Assembly: GCA_016785225.1 (NCBI GenBank)
Contig: JAFBJZ010000357.1
Coordinates: forward strand, 2,051,501-2,115,500
Reading direction: 5' to 3'
Length of the DNA stretch: 64,000 bases
Source: Psettodes erumei
Lineage: Eukaryota > Chordata > Actinopteri > Pleuronectiformes > Psettodidae
Shown: in pieces, positions 34,913 through 48,600 of the stretch
How the letters are laid out: each line of letters opens with the position of its first letter
Numbering within the stretch: position 1 is the first letter of the stretch
The notes under the pieces: generated by a model
Told to the model about the DNA's origin: nothing
Databases searched by the model: none
The model's input: only the letters and a program-made list of their open reading frames with translations
Made by a program: the position numbers and the translations under genes

Positions 34913-35765
34913 AGCTCGAGCAGGGGTGTCAAACTCAATTGCATCGGGGGCCAAAACTCAAAGCACACTTTAGGTCGCAGGCCGATAAACATTTATTGAA
35001 CACACGAAAAGTGTTTTTGAACATGAATAGGAATAAAAACAGACAGGAATATTATTCCACAATAAATAAACTTAAACTTTATATAACTTAAAATGCTTTG
35101 CTCTCTATAAAATATCTCTTGTCAAAATGATAAAAGTTACTACTATGAACAGCATACAGTTCTTCAGAAACTCTCCTTCTGTAAATAGCCGGCCTGATTT
35201 GTTGTCTCTTCTGCCACAATGAAGCTTGCTTTCACAGCAGCTTCACTTTGTGTTTTCGCTCTGGTGAAAAACGTCTGCTGAGATGTCAGATTCTTCTTTA
35301 ACTCTTCTACTTTCTGTAGCTTCTGGTCTGCATTCAGGTTTTCAGTTTGTCCTGATGTTTTGTCTCGAAGTGCCGTCTTAGATTAAATTCCTTATTTACA
35401 GCCACATTAGCTCCACAAATAAATCACACAGGTTTACCGGCGAAGTCAATAAACATATACTCAGCCTCCCATCGGTTTCGAAAGGCTTTGTTTTCAGAGT
35501 CAATTTTTCTTTTCGCCATTGTTAAGGTCTAGCTTTGACGTTACAATTGGGTCGTAGACAGTAACAGACGCTTGACTGGAATGATTTGGGAATGTTCCCA
35601 GGTAACCTATCGTTCGGCAAGGCAGCTGTTGCGCTGCGTTATGGGATCTGTAGTTTGTGTGTTATCATATCGCCGGGCCATTAACAACAATAATAATAGA
35701 TCAAAAAATGATCTGGCAGGCTGGGTATAATTGTATTACGGGAGTTTGACACATATGAGCTAGAG
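34913..35765 (-). mobile_element. hAT (Charlie-like) DNA transposon, internally deleted, with ZBED-type remnant
   Basis: The element proper is 34921-35757. The left end CAGGGGTGTCAAACTC and the right end GAGTTTGACACATATG are 16-bp inverted repeats with 13 matches, a classic Charlie-type end. It is flanked by 8-bp target duplications AGCTCGAG (34913-34920) and AGCTAGAG (35758-35765), 7/8 identical. From 35519 the minus strand carries a decayed transposase N terminus: MAKRKIDSENKAFRNRW, then a stop codon, then FICGANVAVNKEFNLRRHFE, a BED-finger pattern with C and H residues. The catalytic domain is missing, so it cannot move itself. Confidence 0.85.
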
Positions 35766-37670
35766 GGCCCCTGGTAACTGATGGTAAGGCATTTACTGCT
35801 ATTGCCTGAGCTGACTATACTGAACAACTGTCACTACCAGCTTTTTTCTGTCTTTAAGGTGAGGGTCAGTAATAAAAAAACAACAACAACCAGGAGAAAA
35901 GGTCAAAAAAAAAAAAAAGTGGTTTGGCAAAGCAAAGCAAAACCCAAGTCCCTCTGGAGAGGAATCGAAAGGAAGGTGAGATTAGGGTACGCAAGGATGA
36001 AGTCATCACAACATCATGGACTTGTCTTTCAGGGTTGGGAAGAGGTCAGGATGTAGAGCGCTGATGAGAATACTTGCTTTTAGCGTCTCGAGAAGAAGAC
36101 ACTTCATGTCATTGATATTCTGAACATTTCAAAATATATGAGAGCAGAAGGTCTACATTTTCACCGAAGTGACCACCTGGTGATAATATCAAACAGTCAT
36201 AATAAAACCTTAGCAGGACACCGACTTGCAACAGAAAAACCTCCAGCATGTAGTCTGTGGTGAATGCCTTTCTCCAAAATTCAGCTTATTTGGCCATAAT
36301 TTGTACTGTGCTGTTGATTTATAAAGAAGATGCAGCAGTTGGAGCTTTGAGTGTAGTCCTGGGGTTTAACTGCTCCCACAACGAAAGAAGGGAACTGTCA
36401 AAAATGTAAGCAGAACCAAATATTCCCTAAACATCCAATCCAAGATGTTTAACATGACAGAATTTTTAAACATTGCAGTGTGTGTTACATTTTGTGTCCC
36501 AAATGTTTTGCTGAATTTAAATGAAATCCAGTAAAATCAAATTACTGTTTGCTGGTTACTGTAATACACATTTAATGTAAGACATTATATGTAAATTTAC
36601 TTAAAGCAACAAGGGGGGATCCACATCCCAGCTGTCTGGAACATGTTTTATGCTACAGTCTCTGATTTTTTGATGACTCTCTGGCAACTGAAACCAGCAA
36701 CACAATCTGTTCTCTTAAGTGAGCACTGCATCAATTCAGATAGTCTAAAGTTTAGGACCAGCAGTCCTAAAATGAAATTACAGAGAGTTAGCAAGTTTTT
36801 ATCTACTCTAAGCTATATCATGCTTTCCTAACTATAGTTGTGTCAACAAATTAAACAAAGTAACCTCTCACTCTTGTGGACCTCAGCATCTCTCCACAAG
36901 CTCGTCAGACCAGTAGGATATTTGGATAAATCCCACAAGCTCTCCTTCTAGGATTCATGGGAGACTTCTGCTGAAAGTCAGATGAGATGCTGCAGCTCTC
37001 AGGATCTAAGCGGCTTGTCTGGCCTCTTCAAGATAATCACAACGCATAAATCACCATCCATGAAGGAGAAGAAATGTCACACAGGAAGAAATAAACAATC
37101 CACAAGCAACTCACAACCAGCATCACTGCAGGTGAAGAGTTGCTGCAAAGGAGAAAAACTCAGGAGGCAGAAATCCAAGGCTGGCAGAGAGTAGATGCTT
37201 TGCACTCCAGCCAATCTTCAAGTAACAGCCAGACAGCTTTCTGATCAGGCTTGAAAACTGATCAAGTGAACGCGCAGATCTTGCCATAGGAGCTCTGTGT
37301 TTTCCCACTTGGTCTGCACCACTCGTCTACAAATGTGTGTAATTTTAAATAAGATAGTACGAGAAATATGGCATGTAAGCTATAATTAAAGAAACTGTAG
37401 TGGTGAAGTCTGGGAGATGATGAAAATCATTTTCAGAAACATCATGTTTTGTGTGTCATGAGGCACAAAGGATATAGAAGATAATTAAAGATTAATTTTT
37501 TATTGCTTTATCACTTATGTTATAATAGTCAAGTGGTGAACATTTAGTATGAAGGTAGCCCTGGCAACAATTGGCTCAAGTATGAAGAGTATCAAGTATA
37601 AAGATAAGATAAGATAATCAAAATTAAGTGTCATCTTGAAATAGAACCTTCAGCCATTAGTTCTTTGTGA
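35766..37670. other. Intergenic, nothing recognised
   Basis: AT-rich noncoding sequence. Open frames near 35781 and 36982 lack recognisable motifs. Confidence 0.45.
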
Positions 37671-37671
37671 T

Positions 37672-38270
37672 ACAGGTCAGATCAGATCAAACCAAGTCAG
37701 TTTATTTCCTAAGCACATTTACAGTAAAAACAAAAAATGTTAACCAAAGTGGCTATACAGAGAGATTAAATCATGGGATTATGTGATTGATTTATGATCA
37801 AATATAAACACAAACATAGATAAGATGACATAAGTAAGTAAATAAATAAAAACAAAGAATAGCTTGTTAAAATGAAAACACAAAGTACGGTGAAAAAGTA
37901 CTGTGCAAACAACTAACAAAATACAAACAGTTAAAAGACAGAGTGTGGTCAGAATTCTAATTGTTATAGGCCAACAACTGCAAATACCCAGTCACCTTTG
38001 GCTTTGAACTCGGTGAGTGTGGAATGCAGAGCAGTTATTAGTCAGCATTAGCAGTGGACTAGGGGGTGAGCAGTTAAGAGGCGGAACTTGGCACCGGTCC
38101 GTGCAGTCCTTCAAAAAAACAAGTAAAACAATCATAAAATCAATTCTGTATATCACTGGTAACCAGTGCTGAGGAGATGTGGTACCAGTGAGGAGTCTTG
38201 CTGCTACAGGCAGGACAGGACTGACTGACTGATATCTCCATAGAGAGCAGTGTCCCATCCCCTTTATCAG
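37672..38270 (+). repeat. Dispersed teleost repeat, longer copy
   Basis: Same family and orientation as 21703-22070. It starts CAGTTTATTTCCTAAGCACA, then ACCAAAGTGGCTATACAG, and continues to the 3' half missing in the other copy: TCATAAAATCAATTCTG, GGTAACCAGTGCTGAGGAG and GTGAGGAGTCTTGCTGCTAC. Confidence 0.65.
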
Positions 38271-40120
38271 TTAAAATTATTGTGCAGATTTAAATGACAC
38301 TTATATTTAATATGAATATTTATAAAGCACTGCAATCATCTTATTTTGCCTAAATTATATTTGAACCTGATTGGGAAGCTAGAATGATGGTTAATTTTAA
38401 CTCTTAAAGGAATTTCAGCCTCAAGGAATTCAGTGACATAATTGTCACAGTGGCAGGTAAATTGGAAATGATTGCATTCATTTATTTGCAGATATGGGGT
38501 GTGGGAGAATGACTCCCTCTGGGATACAAATTATTTAATCACATATGTAAATTGTAACTATGAAAGGAAATACATGGGCATGTCAATACTATGGTTCGCG
38601 GTTACAGATTAATTTAACACATTTTTTAGACTTTAACTTATAGTTTGATCCATAAAATTTTTTACAGTCATTTCTGTGGGAGATTTAGTGCCCTGTCAGC
38701 ACCATGTTAACTACAGCTTGGACATGAATAGACGCCTTGCCAGAGGGAAGGTTAGCATGCAAGTACTGGATGCAACGTCTTTGCTGACACCAGGAATTTC
38801 CTAATCCTGCATTTGTGTGATAGTGTTCAAGTCCCACACCCCCATGCACCGTTCACATTTTATTATTAAAGAATTAAAGTTGCAAAACTACAAATTATTT
38901 GACAAATTTTGGCCTAGGACATCTTTCTAACTAATAAACAATGATTAATACATGAAGTATTGGTTTTTTCATGCAATTTATTTTTTGTACATGTGTATAT
39001 GCTGATAGAAGGGCATCACCATACATATTTAGCCCAAGTGTGCCAAACCTGTGCTTGTACATGTATATGTGTGAATGTTGCTAAGGAGTGTGCATGTGTG
39101 CAGTGACAGATGGTCCGTTTAATAACCTTGCAAGCATGGCGGCTTGTGGTGTTGGCATGCCTAAGCTGTGGGGAATGACCTTGTTTTTTTATGACCACAC
39201 AGAGAGCAACCTGTTACAAGTATTTGTTGTATGTGTTTGAAGTATTACCATCAATTTTGATCAGAGTTCAATACCTCTCCTCACTTTCTCAAAGCTTGTT
39301 TCTGGCAGATACCCACTCGGATACAAAAGATAATTATTTTATGCTGAAAAGAACCCTGGCTAGCTTGTTAGTGAGGCAATGTAGGTTATTTCTTTATTTA
39401 TATCTATAGCTTTTTTGAAATGCACACAAACCTTTACACTTTGGCTTCTGTACGAATTGAACAAAAGAGATATAACATATTTGGTGGTGAAGAAGTGTTA
39501 TGTGAATTTTGTTACAGTGAAACAGAGCCAGGTTAGCAAGCAACTCTTCCCCAGTCTTTATGCCAAATGGTGATTGTAGCTTCAGATTTAATGTACAGAC
39601 ACATGTTACTTAAAGAAGAAACCAAATATTTAAGCATATTTTCCAAAAAGCTAAAGAATTCCTTGATCATTTGTACTATACTAAGAAGAGGAAATGGTTA
39701 TTATGAACTTCTCTCAATTGTCAAAATAAAAAATGTCCAATTAAAAGGAACATTAAAATGAAAAAATAAGTTGAATCTAAGGACAAACCAGAGAACAGAC
39801 TCAAATGTGATGTGAGGACATACTCAGAACAATGAGAAAATAACCTTTTCACAACCTGATATGACATATAGTACAGTGTGGTGTTGTTGTTGTTGTTGTT
39901 GTTGTTGTTGGTGATGGGGGGGCTGAAATCAATTTAGTCTAATATAACATAGTTCCGACTGAGACACAACATCAGAATTACAATGAAGAAAAGATAAGTA
40001 ATGACAATATCACACTGAGGAAAGACAAGCATCCTCCTTCTGCTAACACAAGAAAAACAGTTTGTGTTTCATTAAAATAAATCCTTTCAAGATTTTGTCT
40101 CTCCTCAATCTTACACTTCT
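38271..40120. other. Intergenic with (GTT)n
   Basis: AT-rich. A (GTT)n trinucleotide run of about 29 bp lies at 39882-39910. No gene seen. Confidence 0.5.
39882..39910. repeat. (GTT)n microsatellite
   Basis: About nine GTT units, followed by a G7 run at about 39916. Confidence 0.95.
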
Positions 40121-43100
40121 GTCTGTCTGTATTTGTTTGCAAATTTACATTTTTTGTTTCCTCTGTCCAACTTTACTTGCCTTTTTCTTTCTCTCTGAGA
40201 ATCTGGGAGTGTGTTGCAGGTGTGGGTGCAAATGTCCGTGAAGTGGGAGTGTGTGTAGATGACCTAGTGCAGGTTGCATGCTAGCATGTTCCCGGAGCAT
40301 GTGTGCATGAGAGTGTCTGTGTCTGCACGTACAACTTTTGTGTCAGGATGCATAGGACCAATCACAGCACAGAAGATCCTGTAGTGCAATAATTATAGCA
40401 GAGCCCAGGGCATTATAGTACAGTTCAGACTCTTTCCATGTCTGTCTCTCATTTTCTCCCTCTCAGTCTGAATTTCAGTGTCTGTTGGTGAAATCAACAG
40501 GATAATTACATGCATGATTCTTTTGTGCTCTCTTTCATCCCGTCTCTCTGATCCGTTCTGTTGCATCTCTATTTTCTTCTTTTTTATTGCTGTTTCAACT
40601 GTTTTCCTCTCTGCCTCTCTGGGTATTTTTGAGTAAATCATCTTTGTGCCAATGTTCTTTTCATAACATTCAGGAAAAAAGGAGATAAGGTAGAGGAGAG
40701 GGGAACATGAGACAACATATCACTTGTGGAGGAAGAGGAAGAGGAGAAAATCAAAGGGGAGATTAAAATAAAACAGAAAGTACAAGAGCAGTCCTTGGCG
40801 ATACCTAGCTCTCAACATTCTTTTCACTAAGATAAACTTTCCAATGACCTCAACCTATTCAATACGTTCATCGTATTCATAAAGTGCTTTCTAGATTTAG
40901 CGATTTCTCGATTTAGAACTCATTTGAGCATGTTCAAACCTTAGTTGAACTGTCTTTGAACAACTGAAAAAAACAGTCTTTACAGCCCTTGAAGAATTCA
41001 GAGGTCAATTTGTGCTCCCCTGATCATACTGTTGCTATCTATAGGAATTTAAGCTTTGTTTGAAATAGTATGGATGACACAGGGTTATGCTTCTCTTCTC
41101 TTCTTCTCTCTGGCATCACTACCTGTTAAGACTGTGATTACATCTGAAATATTGATGAGTACATTACAGCTATGTAATTAGTTCACTGGACTCATCCGTT
41201 TCCATCTCCAGATCAATCTGCCCTCAAGCTGTTGGCACTGACACACGGGCACAAGCAAACACACACTTTATCAGACCAGATTTATGGGAACCTGAAGAAA
41301 ACCCACTTCTGAAATTACAGGCAAATGACCTGAATGGGGGTCCTGGTCACATTTAAAATGTTTTCATATATGACAATTAAAATGAATGACCTGTGCCCTG
41401 TACTGTACCCTGTCCTTTTTGATCCACTGCTATTTCTATTCCATACAGTAATTCCACTGTAAACTGCTACACTTTTGGCGAGATGTGAATGAACACAAAA
41501 GGAAAATTTCTGCTGTGTGTTACAGTAAAATTCATAACTTTTACCCTGTTGTCTTATTTTGGCCCTGGGTAAAAAAAAAAAGGAAAAAGGAAATTACTAT
41601 TAAAATTAAGTCAGGTGCTTTCTCACATCTTTGCCAGTGGGAACTCATTATTTAGCCTTATGTTTGTGAAACAGTTCACCAATGTGTTTAAAAAAAGTAT
41701 TTTCACTGCTTCGTCACAAGATAAATGATGAATGAGGGGACTCACATTGTGCCAGATGTGTGCTGTATGATGGCAACATATATTTAAATGACTAAGAATG
41801 AAAGGACTTTATACATTCTACAACTTTATCTTACTGTTTCAACTGTTTGTTCCTTAGTACTTTTTGACTTGTCTGTGTTTTTGTCATTGTTGGGCGCTGT
41901 CTTTTAATTTGATTCATTACACTAGACTTGTTGTGTTATCTCAGAACAGACGTTAACTTCTAATTTTTCTATACCCTCAGTCTTTGTCTCTATTATCCAT
42001 ACAGTTAAAATACCTTCAGAATAATGTAAAGCAAACAAAGACACAATTGCCTTGTTGTGTTGTTGCAGCTTTCGAGGGCATGTATCTCCTGCTAGTTGGT
42101 GTTAATCTTGCCTTCATAAAAATGTGTTAATGCCCAGTGTTAATCAGGGCTTCTGCTGAATGTGCCTCTGCGAACAACAGGCTGCTAAATGTCAACTGTT
42201 ACCGGATTATGTGCTGCCTGGAACCCCGTGATAATGATATGTAGAGAATGCTTTTCTGTGTGGGTGCATTTCAAACTGCGCATGCGTGTGTGTGTGTGTA
42301 TGTCTGTGTATGTGTGCATGATTGCAAGTGTGCATGCAGTGATTAAGACAGACCATTTCTATTTTCTTGGCTCCCTGAGTGATTTCCCTTTGAATGTAAA
42401 CCCTTTATTCTGCCGCTTTTATTAAATCAGACAGAGACAGAAAAATCGCAACAGAGGAAGAAAGAGAGCGCAAAAGGAAGAAAGATGCCGAACCACCGGG
42501 AAAAAAGACACTCAAAAAGAAAGACGGAAAACGAGAAGGAGAAAAAGACAGACATGTAAAAGAAGTAAAGAAAGAGAGAGAGAGGTTTAGTGGGCTGCGT
42601 AATCCTTGTAGTGTTTTTTGTTGTTCCTGTCTGCAGGCTGGTAAAATTTGAATGCACAATAAAAGCCTGGCTTGAGCTCAGTTGTCCCAACATGCACCAG
42701 TCTTCGCCATAAGTGCTGCATTCTTTGTTCCATCAAACCTGGCAACAATACTGACAAAAATGAATTAAATGACAAGCAACAACACAAAATAATCAAACAC
42801 TGAACAACTGGGCAACCATAAAGATTACCTTTAATGATACTCATCACGTAACATTACTTACACACCAACATACATACTAATAATCAGTGTGTCTCATTGT
42901 GTCAGTTTAATAGACCTAAGAATGAATTTAGAATTAAATTGAATTAGAATGAATTTTCTTCCTTCTGCCTTCATTTTTACCCCTTGACCTTGTTTCTTCT
43001 TCTTCCTTTCTAGAGAGGACTTTTGCTTTCATTCTGTTGTTCCTGTCTCATCTCCAGGGCCTATACATCCCTCACTCCGTGCTCTGTCATCTTCCTTTCC

Positions 43101-44962
43101 ATCTTAACATTGTCCTCTTTTTCCACTCAAGTCTGTCCAAATCTGTCCTTCCTTCTTTTTTGCCCTCTCCCTTTTTTTTATTACATTCTTCATGCATTGC
43201 TTTCATTAAAAAAACCCTTCTCCTCCAGTGTGATGGTATTGTGTTTGTAAAGGAGGCAAAGATGAAACGTCCTGTATATATACAGTAAGCAATGAGTCAA
43301 TGATGAACAGCTGTGCAGGCAGATGGCTAAACCCAGAAAAAACAGGGAACCAACAAAGGCAGGGGCTCACTCTGGGCATCTCGTGGTCAGGAATAGCCAC
43401 AACTATTGATAATCTATAGGATTTACAAATGTGATTTCTTTTGTTAAAAGCAAAACGATTAATCAAATTTGTGCAGATGCAGTTGTGGTGTGCATGTCTA
43501 ATGTCCTTGAAGGAAATCCACACCATTTGTGGACTACATAGGTATGACATTTATCCAGACCGCAGAGACCATTATGCCACTGAGAGGAGGGGTGAAAGGA
43601 AAAAGAGGAAATCAAGGTCTGAATCTCCACAGTGGTTTGAGGTTAATGCTAAAGAGCACAGGTACAGTTATCAAACAGAATGGCCCTGCAGAAGCAGACT
43701 GTAGAGGGGTCAATTGAAAGTAACTGCAAGTAGTATCCTGAGGTCCTCTGTTGGCCACTTCTGAAAATCCAAATTGCCCTTTCTGAAACTACTCTGTTAC
43801 AGTAATGAATGGGAGTGAAACATTTCTGTCTTTATATAGTGTAGTGTTAGAGTGTGGCTTGATGTACCAGTACCAATGCTTTTCACACAGTATGTTCAAT
43901 TCAAGTCTTGAAAATCTTTTGTCTTCATGTCAAGTACTGAACTTCGCATCTTTCTCTTTTTTACATTCATTCACTGGTGATTTTCTCAGATAATTTTCCC
44001 ATTCTCTTGCAATCAGTTTTAGCATATCCCACATTCCTGTTTTTCCACAGCATCAAAGCAAGAAGCTTCACATTCACAAATTCCACGTCTTTTCATATCC
44101 ACAAATCAGTTTCCTCCTCGTATTCAACAAATCATTTGGATGATAGATGTTGAACTTTAAATGCCATTGCTGAATCTGTCAATCTGTCTTTAAGGCAGAG
44201 GGCTGCAGCCCACCTCTTCCCTGATCACTACACCGATAAAGTCTCTGTATTATCCTGTGAGAGTCACCCAAAAGTTTCCATCACCTTTTGAACAGCACCA
44301 CCAGTGTCTCTGATTAAGGGGGTATGTTCTAGTCTTTTCTTTACCCACAGTTTTCATGGACATGGTATTTAGTAAGGTGTTTTAAAAGAGCTTCTTCCTT
44401 CATAAATTTATTGTTTGTCTTAAAATTATCTCTACTATTTGAAATCTAACTTTTTTCAAATCTAAGATTCGAGAGTATGAATTAAGTCTAATACAATGGC
44501 ACTGTAGGTTCTAAACTCTTGAAATTTAATAGATTAAAATTCAATAAATAATCAATAATAAATTCAGTTGGTTAAATATGATTCATAGCAGTGTTCGCCA
44601 CAATGGCGTTATTATTTTCTTAGTGCAGAGCAGATATGTGTTCAAAAAGCTTTAGTCTTAACCACACATTTATTTTCAGATCTGAATGGAAACCTCTGCT
44701 GCTTGTAAAGATTACAGAAAAAAATCTGGCAAATATTAGGACAATGAGTTTAATTGCAAGGGGGTCATGATTCCCCTACTGGCACAAACCAATGCTACAC
44801 ATTCAAATGAGCATGATAATAAAATATTAAGATCTCAGTGCAGATAGAAACAGAGTAGTGTTTTCATAGTCTCCATGATACTGATGTTTACTTTGCACAA
44901 TTATTATGTTTATCTGAGCCATAAAGATGAAAAAAGAGATTAACGTTGGCACTTTTATAGCC

Positions 44963-44996
<34 letters not shown>

Positions 44997-45134
44997 CGTT
45001 GCAGTGCTAGCCTCATATTTCCTGTACTGAGTGTCCCGAGAAAATAGTTCTCTATTGTTTTTGAGGCCAGAGATGCTGATCTCAGTAAGTGCAACATATT
45101 TTGAGTGCATAGTCTATCTCTCTCTCTCTCATAA

Positions 45135-45169
<35 letters not shown>

Positions 45170-45320
45170 CAAATTGAAACAGATCTGGAAGAACAGGTAC
45201 ATTCACATATTAGCTTTATGAACATAATACAATTCAGTACCAACCTGCCACTTGTCCAGTAAAGAATGTTTTTAGTTGTTACATGTACTCAACCAAAACA
45301 CAAGTATACAACATAATACA
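40121..45320. other. Intergenic with strand-asymmetric blocks
   Basis: Pyrimidine-rich 40130-40640, purine-rich 40670-40775, purine-rich 42425-42590 and pyrimidine-rich 42950-43215. The longer open frames at 42.4-43.3 kb arise from these low-complexity blocks. No gene recognised. Confidence 0.45.
44965..45170. repeat. Facing (TG)n and (TC)n-(AC)n microsatellites
   Basis: TG run at 44965-44994, TC run at 45116-45130 and AC run at 45135-45170. The TG and AC arms are inverted copies about 140 bp apart and could pair. Confidence 0.9.
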
Positions 45321-45324
45321 ATAT

Positions 45325-45660
45325 GATATGATATGAAATGATACACTTTATTGTGCCCTTGGGGAAATTTGTCTTGGAATCAGAACGTGCTCTGCTTCAC
45401 AGTTAATTTAAAACAAGACAGAAAACATACACAGGACATTATTAACACATTGCATATGCCCCATAAAGCTCCTCTCACTTCACACATTGCACAACACTGT
45501 ACAGTTCTGCACCTCAAATAGCCCTGTTTAACAGTTTGATGGTAGGCATCAAATTAATTTTTCAAGCAGTTCAATTTACAGTGGGAGATTCTAAACTGTC
45601 TACCTGCAGGCAAAGGCTTGTATTCTGTGTTGGACATGAAATGAATTAGTCACTATTCTC
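45325..45660 (-). repeat. Non-LTR-like repeat tail (possible)
   Basis: A (ATGAT)n-like run is followed by ACACTTTATTGTGCCCTTGG and GGAAATTTGTC. On the minus strand this is the '...aaatttccccaagggcacaataaagtg' plus short tandem repeat tail found at the 3' end of many fish retroposons. The adjoining 250 bp may be its body. Confidence 0.45.
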
Positions 45661-48600
45661 TGGGCTAGCTGAAGCTTGCTCATATATTGACTGAAGTAGC
45701 TGGAATGGGGTTCTCCCCATCACCTTCATGGCTGTGCTTAATAGATGGGATTGTTTGTTTTTTAGCTGTACAGTCAGGTTTCCCTGCACATGCACAGAGA
45801 TTCAGTGTATGCGAGTTCTGATCCAAAACTGACATATCGCTCTCAAAAAGGAGATGGCACTTGGCCCTATCGATTAGTAGCATGCATTATTCAAACCTTA
45901 CAAACATTTCATACCTGTGTGGATGTCAGTGTGAGTAGAAGTGTTATACAGAGTTTTGTCCCAATTAATAGAACTGATGGAACAAATAGACAGTGACTAA
46001 TTCACACAGAAATCTCTCCCTTCCCCTCCTGTCTTTCTTCACTATCCTTGTCCCTTTTCTTGTTTTTGTCAGTACTTGTACTTTTCACTGTTTTCCATCT
46101 CATTTCATCTGCTTTACTCACACCCTCCAATTTGCCAGTGGTGATTTCTCTATCTTCTTCTCTTGTCAGTTGTCCCCCTCACGTCTTTCTTTCCTCTTTC
46201 ATCCTGTCTTTGTCCCTGGCCGTCAGTTGGTTCTTTTCCCTGGAGGCACAGTTGGTTTTTAAGGAAACAATTTCAGACAACAGACCCATGAAATCAAAGA
46301 GAGAGGGGGAGAGCGAGATCAACACATTGTTTATCCTGGTAGTAGAAAAGCAAGAAAGGAAGAGACAAATAAAGATCAGGACATGCTGACAGAGAGAAGG
46401 GTATGGAGAAAGAGGATGAGGGAAGAATGACAACATAGAGGAATAATGACGTAAGAAATCACAGTGTCATGAAGAAATAAACCACAAAGCAAAGCACTGC
46501 ATTAATAACAAACATGAGGATTAAAGATTGCACTGAAATGCTGTTAATGTCAATCATAATGTCAATTATTGGCTTCCAGTAACTTCGAATCATTGAAAAG
46601 TAGCTGCTATCAATACAGCATTAAATAACGTTTTTTGTAGTCGGTTACTGAGAAATATGAACTAATCAACCTGTGGTCAAAGTAAACAATTCAAATCAGT
46701 TAATGCTGATTACTGTTCCGAGTGGTAACTTAAGTCTTCTTTTCTTGCCAGTAATTATCCAAAATGAACATTTCTCTTTATTTGGACATTGACCTCTATA
46801 GACCTTTCTATCTCCTGGTCTGTCTGTTGTGTTCCTGCCAAGAACCAAAAACTTTCCAATAGCCCAGGTTATCCTTTAGCAGTCTGGATCAATGGGAGTA
46901 TGTGAGTACATGACAGGGAAGTGCACTGAAGGAATATGTATTATTGGCAGGAATGCACTGATTCAATTAATTCTCCTGTAGCACCAATTCAAAGACAAAA
47001 TGCTGGCCAACAATGCAATAAAGGTGTTCATTTTCCCTACCTGTTTAAAATCTATCCACATATCTGTTTACAGTAAAGGTAGTACTTAAAGTAACATGAG
47101 GCACTGACTCCACTGACTTAATTATAAGTGCAGAAATTAAAAAAAAATAAATTCAGGCTTGTGCAAGTTTTGTCGACTTATATTTGGGCTAATAGTGTAT
47201 TATTTAGTGTAATATTTTGTGTTCAAGCGCTGTACCACGTGATGTAAATCTTGAAAATAGGCTGTTACAGTGCCATGTAATGAGGTGCACATGTAATCAG
47301 AACCCCAAACCTTTGAGTTCAGGCCATGTAACTGAAGGTCACTCTGCAGACAAATGAACTGGCTTGTTACTGTAAAGTTCTCATGCACACACACACACAC
47401 ACACATATACAGCACACCAACTGACAGAAAGGCTGGAACACACTGGGATGCACAGCAGTGACATCAATTGCTCCTCCTCCAATTCTCCTTCTCTCTAAAT
47501 CTCATTGTGATAACCTCAGGTGGTGACTTACAGCTACTGATACAGAGGGGCTGGAGGCAATGACAGGTATACAACATAATGCAATCCAGCTCAGAAGGAC
47601 CTGCAAAATATACAAGCTGTTAATGCTGTCATTCTACAGTTTTGTTCCTCTGTAACTCCTCTACAAAATACAATACAAAACAGTTTAACTGAAATGGGTT
47701 TACCCACACATTTTTGGTCCAAAAAATTCCATAAAAGCTTTCAATATGAAAGCATCAGGGCTGGTACTTTTTTATAAGTGCCGCTTTTGTATCTGTAGCC
47801 ATTTAGTGTATTTGATAATAGTGCATGCAAGCATCACAATTTTCATGTCTACGATAAAAAGAAATATAAATGAGAGAAACAATGCAAAGAATTGGCTCTC
47901 TGGAAGAACAATTATTTAGATTCAGAATTTTTATCGTTCAATTTAGGGGGCATGTTGGGCTGTCCATACACACTTCATGTTGGAGTTAAAAGTGTAAACT
48001 GCTGCCAGAAGAGTGCATCGAGGTTTTCAACTTTTTCCAGTCACTTTACATTTTCTTGGTCCTTTTGCCCCAATGTCATGCTGTTAGACTGCCTATAGGT
48101 TAATGAGAATAACCAGATAGAAAAAAACTCTGTTTGACACAACATTGTCTGCACATACAAAATCACGCTTATTCTAACTATGCCAGTATCTAACATTCAT
48201 TTTGATATTAAACTAACTGTGTCTGCACTTTGAAACTATTTTTCTTAGTAACTTGTGGAAAATACCTTCAAAAATTTGACTGAATACAGCACTACAAGTG
48301 ATTAAAATTCACCTGTGTAGTCCTGAAGACCTTGTCCATTCACAGAGAATATCTGTCAGGTCTTTGCTGTCAATTTGACACTTTTGAAGTGCGTGCAAGG
48401 AGGTTGTCTCCAATAGTTTGTGAATTCTGTCAAGGAGACACACAGCAAGTGACAAGACAAAAAGTGACTGTCTGGATTTCGAGTGTGAACTGTCTGGCCC
48501 AGTTTAGGTTTTCCCTGCTGTTGTCACAGTGTTAAGTGACAGAACCTTGGCCTGGCCAAACAGAAGGTAGAAATTATATCAAAATACTGAGGAGTGGTTC

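Noticed and set aside
46048..46389. 113-codon plus-strand open frame
   Set aside because: Covers a pyrimidine-to-purine low-complexity switch (FSF/SSL then KRE-rich); composition explains it.
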